64,000 nucleotides of DNA from NCBI RefSeq assembly GCF_011806455.1, contig NZ_JAATOT010000001.1:186001-250000 (forward strand), in the 5' to 3' direction. How positions within the stretch are numbered: the stretch's first letter is position 1; every line of letters begins with the position of its first letter. The position numbers were made by a program, and so were the translations under genes. The stretch comes from Celeribacter sp. HF31 (GTDB lineage Bacteria; Pseudomonadota; Alphaproteobacteria; Rhodobacterales; Rhodobacteraceae). Shown here in pieces: positions 1 to 7,309 of this stretch. Under the pieces are notes generated by a model that worked only from the letters and a program-made list of their open reading frames with translations, was not told the DNA's origin and searched no databases.

Positions 1-1
1 C

Positions 2-568
2 ATCATGGTCAGCTTTACGTTCTTCGGCGCGGGTTTTGGCGATCTGACGCTGGCTTCGAACCAGATCCTGATGCAATTCATCGAGATCACCGCCTATGCG
101 CTCGACGGTTTTGCCTTTGCCGCCGAGGCCATCGTCGGCAATGCTCTGGGCGCACGCTCGCGCATGGCGCTGCGCCGAGGCGCGGTTTTGGCGTCCTTTT
201 GGGGGCTGATCGTATCCGCTTTGCTGGCGTTGGGATTTGCCGTCTTCGGGGGCGCGATCATCGACGTGATGACCACCGCACCGGATGTGCGTCTTGAAGC
301 GCGGACCTATCTGCCGTGGATGGTGGCGGGACCTTTGTTGGGGCTTGCGGCCTGGATGCTCGACGGGATTTTCATCGGCGCCACGCGGACACGCGACATG
401 CGCAACATGATGGTGCTGTCGCTTTTGGTCTATCTTGTCGCCGTCGCGGTGCTGATCCCGCTTTGGGGCAACCATGGGCTTTGGGCGGCGCTGATGATCA
501 GCTACATCGCCCGTGGCGCGACGCTATTTGCGAAATATCCGGGGCTGGAGCGGAGTGCTGAGGCCTGA
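2..568 (+). CDS. MATE-family efflux transporter, C-terminal part (5' end outside window)
   Basis: The frame is open from the left edge, so the first methionine seen (base 5) is probably internal. The roughly 188 visible residues are strongly hydrophobic, with several membrane helices. They carry the DinF/MATE-like stretches EITAYALDGFAFAAEAIVGN and GNHGLWAALMISYIARG. Family members are inner-membrane antiporters that exchange drugs or other cations for H+ or Na+; the substrate here is unknown. A full MATE protein is about 450 residues, so roughly the last 40 percent is present. It converges on pyrD with only 33 bases between them and no clear terminator. The family call is firm, the substrate is not. 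Confidence 0.85.
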   Translation: MMVSFTFFGAGFGDLTLASNQILMQFIEITAYALDGFAFAAEAIVGNALGARSRMALRRGAVLASFWGLIVSALLALGFAVFGGAIIDVMTTAPDVRLEARTYLPWMVAGPLLGLAAWMLDGIFIGATRTRDMRNMMVLSLLVYLVAVAVLIPLWGNHGLWAALMISYIARGATLFAKYPGLERSAEA

Positions 569-601
569 TTTGAGTATTTTGACAGCAAAGGAAACGGCGG
601 C

Positions 602-1675
602 TTACAGCCAGTCGCCGCGCCCAGTCCCGACCGCTTCTGAGACGTGATCGAAGCCGTCTTTGGCGAGCAGGTCGTCCAAGCCGCGCGCGATGCGGGGGGC
701 GAGCGAGAGGCCTTGGTAGACCATCGCGGAATAGAGTTGGACCAAAGAGGCGCCCGCGCGGATTTTCGCATAGGCATCGAGCGCCGAAGAAATGCCGCCA
801 ACGCCAATGAGCGGCACGTCGTCGCCCAATTCGCGCGAGAGCGTTGCGAGCACGCGCGTGGACTTTTCGAACAATGGACGCCCGGAGAGCCCGCCAGCCT
901 CGCCTTTATGTGCAGATTTCAAACCTTCGCGCGACAGTGTGGTGTTGGTGGCGATGACGCCATCGATGCCGGATTTGCGGGCCACTTCGGCGATTTCCTG
1001 AAGCTCTGTGAGCGAAAGGTCGGGGGCGATTTTCAACAGAACCGGCACGGCGCGTTTCAGGCCTTTGCGGGCGTCGAGCACGCCTGCCAAGAGCGCTTCG
1101 AGCGCCTCGGCGCCTTGCAGGTCGCGCAGTTTTTCTGTGTTGGGGCTCGACACATTGACCGTCGCGAAGTCGATAAAGTTGCCGCAATGCGCCAGAACTT
1201 TCGCGAAATCCGCCGCGCGATCTTCGCTATCCTTGTTGGCACCGAGGTTGAGGCCGATGGGAATCTCCATGCCTTGAGAGGCATGACGGCTGCGGGCGAG
1301 GCGGTTGGCGATCTCTTCCATGCCATCGTTGTTGAAGCCGAAACGATTGATCACCGCGTGATCTTCGGTCAGGCGAAACAGGCGCGGCTTTGGGTTGCCG
1401 GGCTGCGGACGCGGTGTGGCGGCGCCCAATTCGATAAAGCCAAAGCCCGCGCGCGACAGCTGCGGGATGGCTTCGGCGTTTTTGTCGAAGCCTGCGGCGA
1501 GGCCAACGGGGTTGGGCATTTCGATCCCGGCGAAGGTGGTCTTGAGCCGGGGCGAGGTGACCGGGCCGGGCAGGGGCGCGAGCCCCGCACGCAGCGCGGA
1601 GAGCGACAGTTTATGAGACTTTTCCGGGTCGAAGCTGCGCAGGACCATCATGCCGAATTGTTCGAAAATAGACAT
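602..1675 (-). CDS. pyrD: Dihydroorotate dehydrogenase (quinone), class 2
   Basis: This 357-residue protein is full length for class-2 PyrD, which oxidises dihydroorotate to orotate in pyrimidine synthesis and passes electrons through FMN to membrane quinone. The N-terminal membrane-association helix begins [10 protein letters not shown]. The FMN-binding AAGFDKNA lies near residues 60-67, and the class-2 catalytic-serine motif NVSSPNT is at about 174-180. The ATG at 1675 has AGGAG just upstream. It lies 17 bases downstream of the DUF952 gene on the same strand, so the two are probably cotranscribed. Confidence 0.97.
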   Translation of the reverse strand: MSIFEQFGMMVLRSFDPEKSHKLSLSALRAGLAPLPGPVTSPRLKTTFAGIEMPNPVGLAAGFDKNAEAIPQLSRAGFGFIELGAATPRPQPGNPKPRLFRLTEDHAVINRFGFNNDGMEEIANRLARSRHASQGMEIPIGLNLGANKDSEDRAADFAKVLAHCGNFIDFATVNVSSPNTEKLRDLQGAEALEALLAGVLDARKGLKRAVPVLLKIAPDLSLTELQEIAEVARKSGIDGVIATNTTLSREGLKSAHKGEAGGLSGRPLFEKSTRVLATLSRELGDDVPLIGVGGISSALDAYAKIRAGASLVQLYSAMVYQGLSLAPRIARGLDDLLAKDGFDHVSEAVGTGRGDWL

Positions 1676-1692
1676 TTGCGGCTCCTAGGGGC

Positions 1693-2028
1693 TCAGGACA
1701 GATCGGGGAAGATATGGCCCTCTGGGCCAAGCGGCAGGGGTTTGACCCAGAGGATGTCCTCCATGGTCAGCGCCCGGTAGAGGTGCGGGAAAAGTGCCCC
1801 GCCACGCGAAGGTTCCCATTTGAGATGGGGCGCGAGCGCATCGCTCTCAAGCGCGAGAAGGTGCAGGTTCTCTTCACCGGCGAACCATTTCGCGGCGGTC
1901 TCGGCGAGTTGGTCTTTGGTGGAGAAATGGACATAGCCGTCGGCGAGATCCACGGGGGCGCCGAGGGTCTCGCCAGCGGTTTGCATGGCCGCCCATTCGG
2001 GGGCACGGAAGATTTTGTAAATCAGCAT
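1693..2028 (-). CDS. DUF952 family protein
   Basis: This 111-residue protein starts MLIYKIFRAPEW and contains GYVHFSTKDQLAETAAKWF followed by a C-terminal FPHLYRAL segment, the typical layout of DUF952. The frame stays open further upstream, but only the ATG at 2028 gives a protein of the family's usual length. The function of DUF952 is not established; some members are loosely annotated as glutathione-S-transferase-like. It immediately precedes pyrD. The family assignment is from recalled motif shape, not a search. Confidence 0.85.
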   Translation of the reverse strand: MLIYKIFRAPEWAAMQTAGETLGAPVDLADGYVHFSTKDQLAETAAKWFAGEENLHLLALESDALAPHLKWEPSRGGALFPHLYRALTMEDILWVKPLPLGPEGHIFPDLS

Positions 2029-2099
2029 AGCTTCCAGATGCCAGCGCGGCGCGGCGCGGTCAATGCCGCTTTCACGCAGAGGCGAAAATGCCGCGCGGC

Positions 2100-2288
2100 T
2101 CAGAGCCAGCGGTGGCAGTGTTTGTGGATCGCCGGAATGATGAAAAAGACCATGGAACCGACGATCATCGGCACCATGACGAGGTTGCGTTCCCAGATCT
2201 GCCACTCGGCGGTGAAGGGAGCGAGGGCGTAGATCAGCGCGGTCACCAAAGGGTAAACGCCCAGAAAGACAAAGACGCTGAAGCGCAA
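2100..2288 (-). CDS. Small two-helix membrane protein, possibly 5'-truncated
   Basis: This encodes about 62 residues from a TTG at 2288, with two hydrophobic helices around the motif FLGVYPLVTALIY and a second one, VMVPMIVGSMVFFIIPAIH. The pattern resembles the C-terminal membrane tail of some antibiotic-biosynthesis-monooxygenase (ABM)-like proteins, usually preceded by a soluble domain. Here the frame is closed by a stop at 2331-2333, and no ATG or normal ribosome site is visible. The protein is therefore either unusually short or the surviving 3' end of a longer gene. It abuts the headless TetR fragment on the other strand. Function is unknown. Confidence 0.45.
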   Translation of the reverse strand: MRFSVFVFLGVYPLVTALIYALAPFTAEWQIWERNLVMVPMIVGSMVFFIIPAIHKHCHRWL

Positions 2289-2298
2289 GCGGCTGGGT

Positions 2299-2715
2299 TT
2301 GCGGGAAGGCGTTCTGGGCGGGGTGGCGGTTTATGAGCGCGCCAAGGGCATGCATCTCCATGAGGACAAAGGCACATTGATCGCGTCGATCGCCGCATTT
2401 TTCCGTTTCGTGTTTGCCCATTGGCAGACCCCGAAAGGCCAGACCTTCGCGCTGATCATTGCAGAGGCGCAGGGGAACGCCGATGTCGCCGAGGCGCTGG
2501 AGCACTATCGCCTTGAGCGGCTGGAGGCGTTGAGCGCCGTGGTCGACATCGCGATCGCGCGCGGCGAGGTGAAACCCGGTGTGACGGCAGAGGCCCTGGC
2601 CGAGACGATCATGGCGACGGCCTGGATGCGGCTTTTGACCGGACGGCTCGAGACAGATCCGGAACGATTGGCGCATGAGGTGCTGGGGGGCTTGCTGAAA
2701 GACGGGGCTTCGTAA
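2299..2715 (+). pseudogene. TetR-family regulator fragment lacking its DNA-binding domain
   Basis: From a TTG at 2299 the frame encodes 138 residues that look like the ligand-binding C-terminal half of a TetR regulator: RFVFAHWQTPKGQTFALIIA, then LERLEALSAVVDIAIARGEV, then AETIMATAWMRLLTG. The roughly 50-residue N-terminal helix-turn-helix is absent, and nothing like it appears upstream in any frame. The frame runs into the 5' end of the divergent membrane protein at 2100-2288. I read it as a decayed regulator left by a deletion. Some residual expression as a DNA-binding-deficient protein cannot be excluded. Confidence 0.6.
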
Positions 2716-2728
2716 AAGGATGATCTGC

Positions 2729-2757
2729 CTGTCATTGCGGCGTTACACCCCTGTTAC
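2729..2757 (+). promoter_or_regulatory. PHO-box-like array (PhoB site) upstream of 5'-nucleotidase
   Basis: Three heptamers recur at an exact 11-base period: CTGTCAT (2729-2735), GCGTTAC (2740-2746) and CTGTTAC (2751-2757), separated by TGCG and ACCC. The first is the consensus PhoB half-site, and the 11-base spacing is that of known PHO boxes. It lies about 95 bases before the ATG at 2851. No good -10 hexamer is obvious downstream. Confidence 0.6.
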
Positions 2758-2850
2758 GTTGCGAATGTAGCCAAATTCCGGATCAGGGCTTTGACTCTTT
2801 GATAAACTTTGGTCAGGCTCAAGGTCATCTAGTTTAACAGGGGGCAAGAT

Positions 2851-4413
2851 ATGCTCAAAAAAGTTCTCACCACCACCGCTGTCACGGCTCTGATGGCTGG
2901 CGCGGCGCATGCCGAATACACCTTGCATGTTATTCATATCAATGACTTGCACAGCCGCCTCGAGCCGATCACCAAATATGACAACACCTGCTCGGCCGAG
3001 GACAATGACGCCGGTGAGTGCTTTGGCGGTGTGGCCCGTGTGGCGACGATGATCAACCAGCTGCGCAGCGAGCTTGACGGTGAAAACGTCATCGTGCTGG
3101 ACGCGGGCGATCAGTATCAGGGCTCTTTGATGTACACGACCTACAAGGGCGATGCAGAGATCGAGTTCATGAACAAGATCGGCTTTGACGCCATGGCCGT
3201 GGGCAACCATGAGTTCGATGACGGCGACGAAGGTCTTTTGAAGCTGCTGGACGGTGCTGAGTTCCCCGTCGTCTCCGGCAACATCGACGTGTCGCAATCG
3301 AACATCCTCGCGGGCAAGTTGAACGATCACCTTGTGCTCGAAGTCGGCGGCGAGAAAATCGGCATCGTCTCCGCGCTCGCGGTCGATACGCCGGAAACCT
3401 CAAGCCCCTCCGATGCGGTGATCTTCTCCGACGAGATCGAGAACCTGCAACATGATGTCGACACGCTGACCGACGAAGGCGTGACCAAGATCATCGCCCT
3501 CAACCATGTCGGCGCGAAGAAAGACCTCGCAATTGCGGAAGGCGTCTCCGGCCTCGATGCCGTCGTGGGCGGTCACTCCCACACGCTTTTCTCCAACACC
3601 GAGGAGGCGCCCTACACCTACCCGACCATGGTCGGTGACGTGCCGGTGGTGCAGGCCTACGCCTATTCGAAATATGTCGGCCACCTCGTGCTGACCTTCG
3701 ACGATGAGGGCAATGTGACCGCCGCGACCGGCGACACGATCCTTTTGGATGCCTCCGTGGCCGAAGACGAAGAAATCAAGGCCCGCGTGGCCGAGCTGGC
3801 CGGTCCGATCGAGGAGCTGAAAGCCAAGGTTGTGGCCGAGGCTGCTGCCGACATCGACGGTTCTCGTGAGACCTGTCGGTCTGTCGAATGCCCGATGGGC
3901 ACCCTCGTGGCCGACGCCATGCTGGACCGCGTGAAGGATCAGGGCATTGAGATCGCCATTCAAAACGGCGGTGGCGTGCGCGCCTCCATTCCCGCCGGTC
4001 AGGTGACCATGGGCGATGTGCTGACCGTGCTGCCGTTCCAGAACACGCTGTCGACCTTCCATGTCTCCGGCGCGACCATGGTCGAAGCGCTTGAGAACGG
4101 TGTGTCCCAGATGGCCGATGGCGCGGGGCGTTTCCCGCAGGTGGCCGGCATGTCTTTCACCGTCGACCCGGCGGCTGAAGAGGGCGCGCGCATCTCTGAC
4201 GTGATGGTTGGCGGTGCGCCGATCGAGATGGACAAGATGTATGGCGTCGTGTCGAACAACTACGTCCGCAATGGCGGGGACGGCTACAAAATGTTCCTGA
4301 GCGCCGAGAATGCCTATGATTTCGGTCCCGACCTCGCCGATGTTCTGGCCGAATATATGATCGAAAACGCGCCGTACGAGCCCTACACGGATGGCCGCAT
4401 CACTGTGAAGTAA
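2851..4413 (+). CDS. Secreted 5'-nucleotidase / UshA-like metallophosphoesterase
   Basis: This 520-residue protein has a Sec signal peptide (about residues 1-21, ending AGAAHA). The calcineurin-like metallophosphatase domain shows HINDLHSRLEP (29-39), DAGDQYQGS (84-92), GNHEFD (118-123) and GGHSHT (241-246), which supply the two-metal site. The C-terminal 5'-nucleotidase domain shows NGGGVRASIPAGQVTMGDV and NYVRNGGDGY. It should release phosphate and nucleosides from periplasmic nucleotides. The PHO-box-like array upstream fits phosphate-starvation control, and a terminator follows at 4465. Length is normal for the family. Substrate preference (5'-nucleotides versus UDP-sugars or 2',3'-cyclic nucleotides) cannot be read from sequence. 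Confidence 0.93.
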   Translation: MLKKVLTTTAVTALMAGAAHAEYTLHVIHINDLHSRLEPITKYDNTCSAEDNDAGECFGGVARVATMINQLRSELDGENVIVLDAGDQYQGSLMYTTYKGDAEIEFMNKIGFDAMAVGNHEFDDGDEGLLKLLDGAEFPVVSGNIDVSQSNILAGKLNDHLVLEVGGEKIGIVSALAVDTPETSSPSDAVIFSDEIENLQHDVDTLTDEGVTKIIALNHVGAKKDLAIAEGVSGLDAVVGGHSHTLFSNTEEAPYTYPTMVGDVPVVQAYAYSKYVGHLVLTFDDEGNVTAATGDTILLDASVAEDEEIKARVAELAGPIEELKAKVVAEAAADIDGSRETCRSVECPMGTLVADAMLDRVKDQGIEIAIQNGGGVRASIPAGQVTMGDVLTVLPFQNTLSTFHVSGATMVEALENGVSQMADGAGRFPQVAGMSFTVDPAAEEGARISDVMVGGAPIEMDKMYGVVSNNYVRNGGDGYKMFLSAENAYDFGPDLADVLAEYMIENAPYEPYTDGRITVK

Positions 4414-4464
4414 ATCGCGGAACCGCGATGGGTAAGTAAGCGGTTCGATCTGGACAAATTGAGA

Positions 4465-4493
4465 AGCCCTCGCGATCATGCGGGGGCTTTTCT
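4465..4493 (+). terminator. Rho-independent terminator after the 5'-nucleotidase
   Basis: Arms AGCCCTCGC (4465-4473) and GCGGGGGCT (4480-4488) pair over nine bases with one G-T, around the loop GATCAT, followed by TTTCT. Confidence 0.8.
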
Positions 4494-4508
4494 ATGGGAG
4501 GTGTGTTC

Positions 4509-4970
4509 ATGCACGGGCGTTGCACATGTGGTGAGGTGGAGTTCGAGGTCACGGCTTCGCCGATGATCGTGCATTGCTGTCATTGCACCTGGTGCCAGCG
4601 AGAAACCGGATCGGCCTTTGCGCTCAATGCCTATGTTGAGACCTCTGAGATCAAAGTGACAAAAGGCGCGCCGGACATGGTCATGACGCCCTCGAATTCG
4701 GGCCATGGCCAGAGCATCGCGCGCTGTCCGGCCTGCAAGGTGGCGCTTTGGTCGCATTACGCGGGCTCGGGCGAGGCCCTTGCCTTTGTGCGTTGCGGCA
4801 CGCTTGAGGAACGCGCCGAGATCGTGCCGGATGTGCATATCTTCACCTCCACCAAACTGCCCTGGGTCGTTTTGCCCCCCGGCGCGCAGGTGTTCGAAGG
4901 GTTTTACAAGCCGAAAGAGGTCTGGTCCGAGGACAGTCTCGCGCGCTTCAAAGCGGCGAAGGGAGCGTAG
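4509..4970 (+). CDS. GFA family (glutathione-dependent formaldehyde-activating enzyme-like) protein
   Basis: This 153-residue protein starts at the ATG at 4509, seven bases after GGGAGG. An in-frame ATG at 4494 overlaps that ribosome site and is less likely. The zinc-binding cysteines of the GFA fold are visible: CTCGEVEF near the start, CCHCTWCQRETGSAF, and ARCPACKVALW. The family includes Gfa, proposed to form S-hydroxymethylglutathione from formaldehyde, but most members are uncharacterised. It is directly followed by the DUF1992 gene (stop and start adjacent). The family call is firm, the activity is not. Confidence 0.88.
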   Translation: MHGRCTCGEVEFEVTASPMIVHCCHCTWCQRETGSAFALNAYVETSEIKVTKGAPDMVMTPSNSGHGQSIARCPACKVALWSHYAGSGEALAFVRCGTLEERAEIVPDVHIFTSTKLPWVVLPPGAQVFEGFYKPKEVWSEDSLARFKAAKGA

Positions 4971-5276
4971 ATGGATCATCCGCTTCTCGATCTGATCAAC
5001 CAGAAAATTGCCGAGGCCGAGCGCGACGGCGCTTTCGACAACTTGCCGGGGGCGGGCAAGCCTTTGCCGGAGGAGGACGACCCGGAGAACGCGTTGCTCA
5101 ATCGGGTGATCAAGGAAAACGGCGGTGTACCGGAATTTGTGACTCTGTCGCGAGAGCTTGAGAAGCTGCGTGAAGAGCTGCGCGAGACTGGCGACCGGAC
5201 ACGGCGCACCGAGATCATGAAAGAGATGTCGATGATGGACGCCAAAATTGATCTCGCGCGCAAGGCGCATCGGTGA
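4971..5276 (+). CDS. DUF1992 / DnaJ-homologue subfamily C28-type conserved protein
   Basis: This 101-residue protein begins right after the GFA stop. The family signature FDNLPGAGKPLP is at about residues 24-35, followed by NALLNRVIKENGGVPEF and a charged coiled-coil-like tail (ELEKLREELRETGDRTRR). The C-terminal segment belongs to the domain found in human DNAJC28, but no J domain is present. Function is unknown; translational coupling to the GFA gene is likely. Confidence 0.88.
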   Translation: MDHPLLDLINQKIAEAERDGAFDNLPGAGKPLPEEDDPENALLNRVIKENGGVPEFVTLSRELEKLREELRETGDRTRRTEIMKEMSMMDAKIDLARKAHR

Positions 5277-5360
5277 CGGGGAACTCAGTGCCTGACACGC
5301 TCTGAAACCAGCACGGCTGTTTCTGTCTCGTACCTTTTTTAGCCCACATTTTTTACCCAA

Positions 5361-5389
5361 CATTAAGGTTAATCTGATTAACCTTAATG
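5361..5389. promoter_or_regulatory. Perfect 29-bp palindrome, unknown operator or structural element
   Basis: CATTAAGGTTAATC (5361-5374) is followed by one T and then its exact reverse complement GATTAACCTTAATG (5376-5389). It sits alone in the 263-base gap between the DUF1992 gene and the SRAP gene, about 150 bases before the latter. It is AT-rich and has no T-run, so it does not look like a terminator. The half-sites TTAAGGTTAA and TTAACCTTAA suggest a homodimeric regulator. No regulator gene adjoins it. Confidence 0.55.
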
Positions 5390-5539
5390 CTCGATGAAAA
5401 TGTGCGAGAGGAAAGGTGGTCTGTGGCTTGAGTATGCAGGCTTGGCCTCTCAAATTCCCGGCTGACGGAGGGTGAAATATTTGCCCCCGCGCGCACGATC
5501 CGCTCTGGCCCCCGCCAACTGAGCCGATAAAATGCACCT

Positions 5540-6205
5540 ATGTGCGGACGTTTTGCCCTGACCTTGCCCAGTGACGCCATGGCGCAGCTTTTCGAAGCGG
5601 CGCCCGCGAATGATCTGCCGCCGATCCCGAATTACAACATCTGCCCGACCACACAGATCCACGTCATCTATCGCGAGACAGATCAGCGCCGCCTCGTGCC
5701 GATGCGCTGGGGATTCATTCCGCGCTGGTATAAAGCGCCTTCCGACGGGCCGCTTCTGATCAACGCGCGCGCAGAAACCCTCGCCGAGAAACCTGCCTTC
5801 CGCGAGGCCTGCCGCACGCGGCGGTGTCTCATTCCGGCGGATGGATTTTATGAATGGTTCCGGCCCGAAGGTGGCGAGAAGCTACCGTGGTACATCCGGC
5901 CTGCGGGTGAGGGCCCCATGGTCTTTGCGGGCATCTGGCAGGACTGGGAGCAGGACGGCGAGCGTCTGACATCCTGCGCGATGGTGACGACCCAGGCCAC
6001 GGGTCGCATGGCCGAAATTCATCACCGCATCCCGGTCATTTTGCAACCCCGGGACTGGGGCAAATGGCTGGGCGAAGAGGGCCATGGCGCGGCGCGTTTG
6101 ATGCAGCCCGCGGCAGATGACACACTGACATTTCACCGCGTCGATAAGGCCGTGAATTCCAACCGGGCCACGGGTCCAGAGCTGATCGAGGAGATCGACG
6201 CATGA
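5540..6205 (+). CDS. yedK: SOS response-associated peptidase (SRAP/YedK, HMCES family)
   Basis: This 221-residue protein begins MCGRFALT. Cys2 is the conserved residue that, after methionine removal, forms a thiazolidine cross-link with abasic sites in single-stranded DNA. Other family features are NYNICPT, MRWGFIPRWY, INARAET and CLIPADGFYEW, and the HRIPVIL histidine. The family protects or repairs abasic sites at replication forks. A GATAAAAT stretch ends only about seven bases before the ATG, so a very short or absent leader is possible. It overlaps the thioesterase gene by four bases (ATGA). No alphaproteobacterial LexA box (GTTC-N7-GTTC) was seen upstream. Confidence 0.95.
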   Translation: MCGRFALTLPSDAMAQLFEAAPANDLPPIPNYNICPTTQIHVIYRETDQRRLVPMRWGFIPRWYKAPSDGPLLINARAETLAEKPAFREACRTRRCLIPADGFYEWFRPEGGEKLPWYIRPAGEGPMVFAGIWQDWEQDGERLTSCAMVTTQATGRMAEIHHRIPVILQPRDWGKWLGEEGHGAARLMQPAADDTLTFHRVDKAVNSNRATGPELIEEIDA

Positions 6206-6609
6206 AGACAACTTTGCTCGAAGGGCCGTCGGCGGCACTGGCGCATCTGGGTGTTGAAATGACCGGATGGGACAGGGATGTCGCGCGGTTTGAGATGACG
6301 GTGGCGCCACATCACCTGAACCGCTCGGGCATTCCCCATGGCGGGATTTATGCGCTGATGCTGGACACGGCGATGGGCTATTCCGGTGCGTATACCGGCG
6401 AGGCAGAGGACCGGCGCATGACGTTGACGCTGTCGATGACGGTCAACTACCTGTCGCGCCCGAAAGGCACGCGGCTGATCGCGGAAGGGCGGCGCAGGGG
6501 CGGCGGGGCCAAGACGTTTTTTACCGAAGGTACGCTTGTCGATGAGACCGGCGAGCTGATCGCCACGGCACAGGGGACATTTCGCGTGCGCTCTGGCGTG
6601 GGCGTGTAG
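6202..6609 (+). CDS. PaaI-family hotdog thioesterase
   Basis: This 135-residue single hotdog domain is translationally coupled to yedK by an ATGA overlap. The conserved helix motif HGGIYALMLDTAMGYSGA carries the aspartate used by PaaI-like acyl-CoA thioesterases, and the core strand TLSMTVNYLSRP follows. The substrate is unknown; PaaI enzymes typically hydrolyse aryl- or acyl-CoA esters. Aromatic acyl-CoA pathways lie in the same window but several kilobases away, so a link is only speculation. Confidence 0.88.
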   Translation: MKTTLLEGPSAALAHLGVEMTGWDRDVARFEMTVAPHHLNRSGIPHGGIYALMLDTAMGYSGAYTGEAEDRRMTLTLSMTVNYLSRPKGTRLIAEGRRRGGGAKTFFTEGTLVDETGELIATAQGTFRVRSGVGV

Positions 6610-6614
6610 ACTAC

Positions 6615-6630
6615 ATTCACAATATTGAAT
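6615..6630 (+). promoter_or_regulatory. ATTC-N8-GAAT site resembling the SqrR operator
   Basis: ATTC (6615-6618), eight bases (ACAATATT), then GAAT (6627-6630), located about 60 bases before the DUF2892 gene. As I recall, the sulfide/persulfide-responsive ArsR-type repressor SqrR of Rhodobacter capsulatus recognises ATTC-N8-GAAT. DUF2892 domains are often found with rhodanese and other sulfur genes. Confidence 0.5.
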
Positions 6631-6690
6631 TTGTTTTCAGAGCCTGCTACGTCTGTTGCAAATCTGACATCCATTCACGGAGAATCCCTC

Positions 6691-6897
6691 ATGTCCATCG
6701 ACCGCGCTATGTTCCGCTTTGCCGGCATCATGGTTCTGGTCAGCGTCGCGCTGACCCAATTCGTCCACCCCGGCTTTGTCTGGCTGACCGTGTTCATCGG
6801 CGCCAACCTTTTGCAATCCTCCTTCACCGGCTGGTGCCCGGCGGCGAAGGTCTTTGCCAAACTCGGCATCCCGGCGGGCTGCGCCTTTGAGAAGTGA
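6691..6897 (+). CDS. DUF2892 (YgaP-like transmembrane) domain protein
   Basis: This 68-residue protein starts MSIDRAMFRFAGIMVLVSVAL at the ATG at 6691, with a GGAGAA ribosome site. Two short membrane helices flank an amphipathic break. The end GWCPAAKVFAKLGIPAGCAFE has the conserved two-cysteine pattern of DUF2892 proteins, the domain fused to rhodanese in E. coli YgaP. It probably takes part in thiol or persulfide handling at the membrane. It is a one-gene unit with its own candidate operator upstream and terminator downstream. Confidence 0.88.
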   Translation: MSIDRAMFRFAGIMVLVSVALTQFVHPGFVWLTVFIGANLLQSSFTGWCPAAKVFAKLGIPAGCAFEK

Positions 6898-6920
6898 TCT
6901 CAGGGGATAAGACGTTCAAG

Positions 6921-6949
6921 CGGGGTCCTTCGGGGCCCCGTTTTTTTTT
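6921..6949 (+). terminator. Strong rho-independent terminator with UUCG loop
   Basis: CGGGGTCC, loop TTCG, then GGGCCCCG form an eight-pair stem (6921-6940, one G-T), followed by nine Ts. It ends the DUF2892 transcript. Confidence 0.92.
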
Positions 6950-7033
6950 GAGTATTTGTGCCAAAGAGAAAACAAAGCTTCCGTGATCCTGAGGCTGAAA
7001 CTCGATATGGCTGATATTGATATGGGGGGAGTT

Positions 7034-7107
7034 TGGAGCGGGCGGCGGGAATCGAACCCGCGTCATTAGCTTGGAAGGCTAAGGTCTTACCACTACACAA
7101 CGCCCGC
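7034..7107 (-). tRNA. tRNA-Gly (anticodon TCC)
   Basis: The minus strand folds as a tRNA. The acceptor arm is GCGGGCG paired with CGCCCGC, the discriminator base is T and CCA is encoded. The anticodon stem TTAGC/GCTAA encloses the loop CTTCCAA, giving anticodon TCC for glycine codons GGA and GGG. The T-arm loop GGTTCGATTCC is standard. Confidence 0.96.
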
Positions 7108-7216
7108 CGCGTAGAGCCCTGTGTTTAGGCCATGGATTTTGGAGCGTCAAGTGGTCAAGGTGGTGTCAAACGCCTGCGCCGGGCATGCGCGCATGATCAC
7201 GATTTTGGCGCGGGGC

Positions 7217-7230
7217 TTGACTTCGGTCAA
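7217..7230 (+). promoter_or_regulatory. FnrL/FNR box upstream of the cytochrome c peroxidase
   Basis: TTGAC-TTCG-GTCAA is a perfect dyad matching the Rhodobacterales FnrL consensus TTGAT-N4-ATCAA with the common C/G variant. It lies about 80 bases before the chosen start of the peroxidase. A GGTAAAG stretch some 25 bases downstream could serve as the -10. Confidence 0.75.
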
Positions 7231-7309
7231 ATTCCCGATTGAAAAGCTCGGGTAAAGCTGTCCCGACGGACCTCGCTTTGGAAACCCGCCCATGCTCCAC
7301 GGTAAACCC

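Noticed and set aside
5361-5389. CtrA sites (TTAA-N7-TTAA) within the palindrome
   Set aside because: The four TTAA elements are spaced by 2, 5 and 11 bases, never 7.
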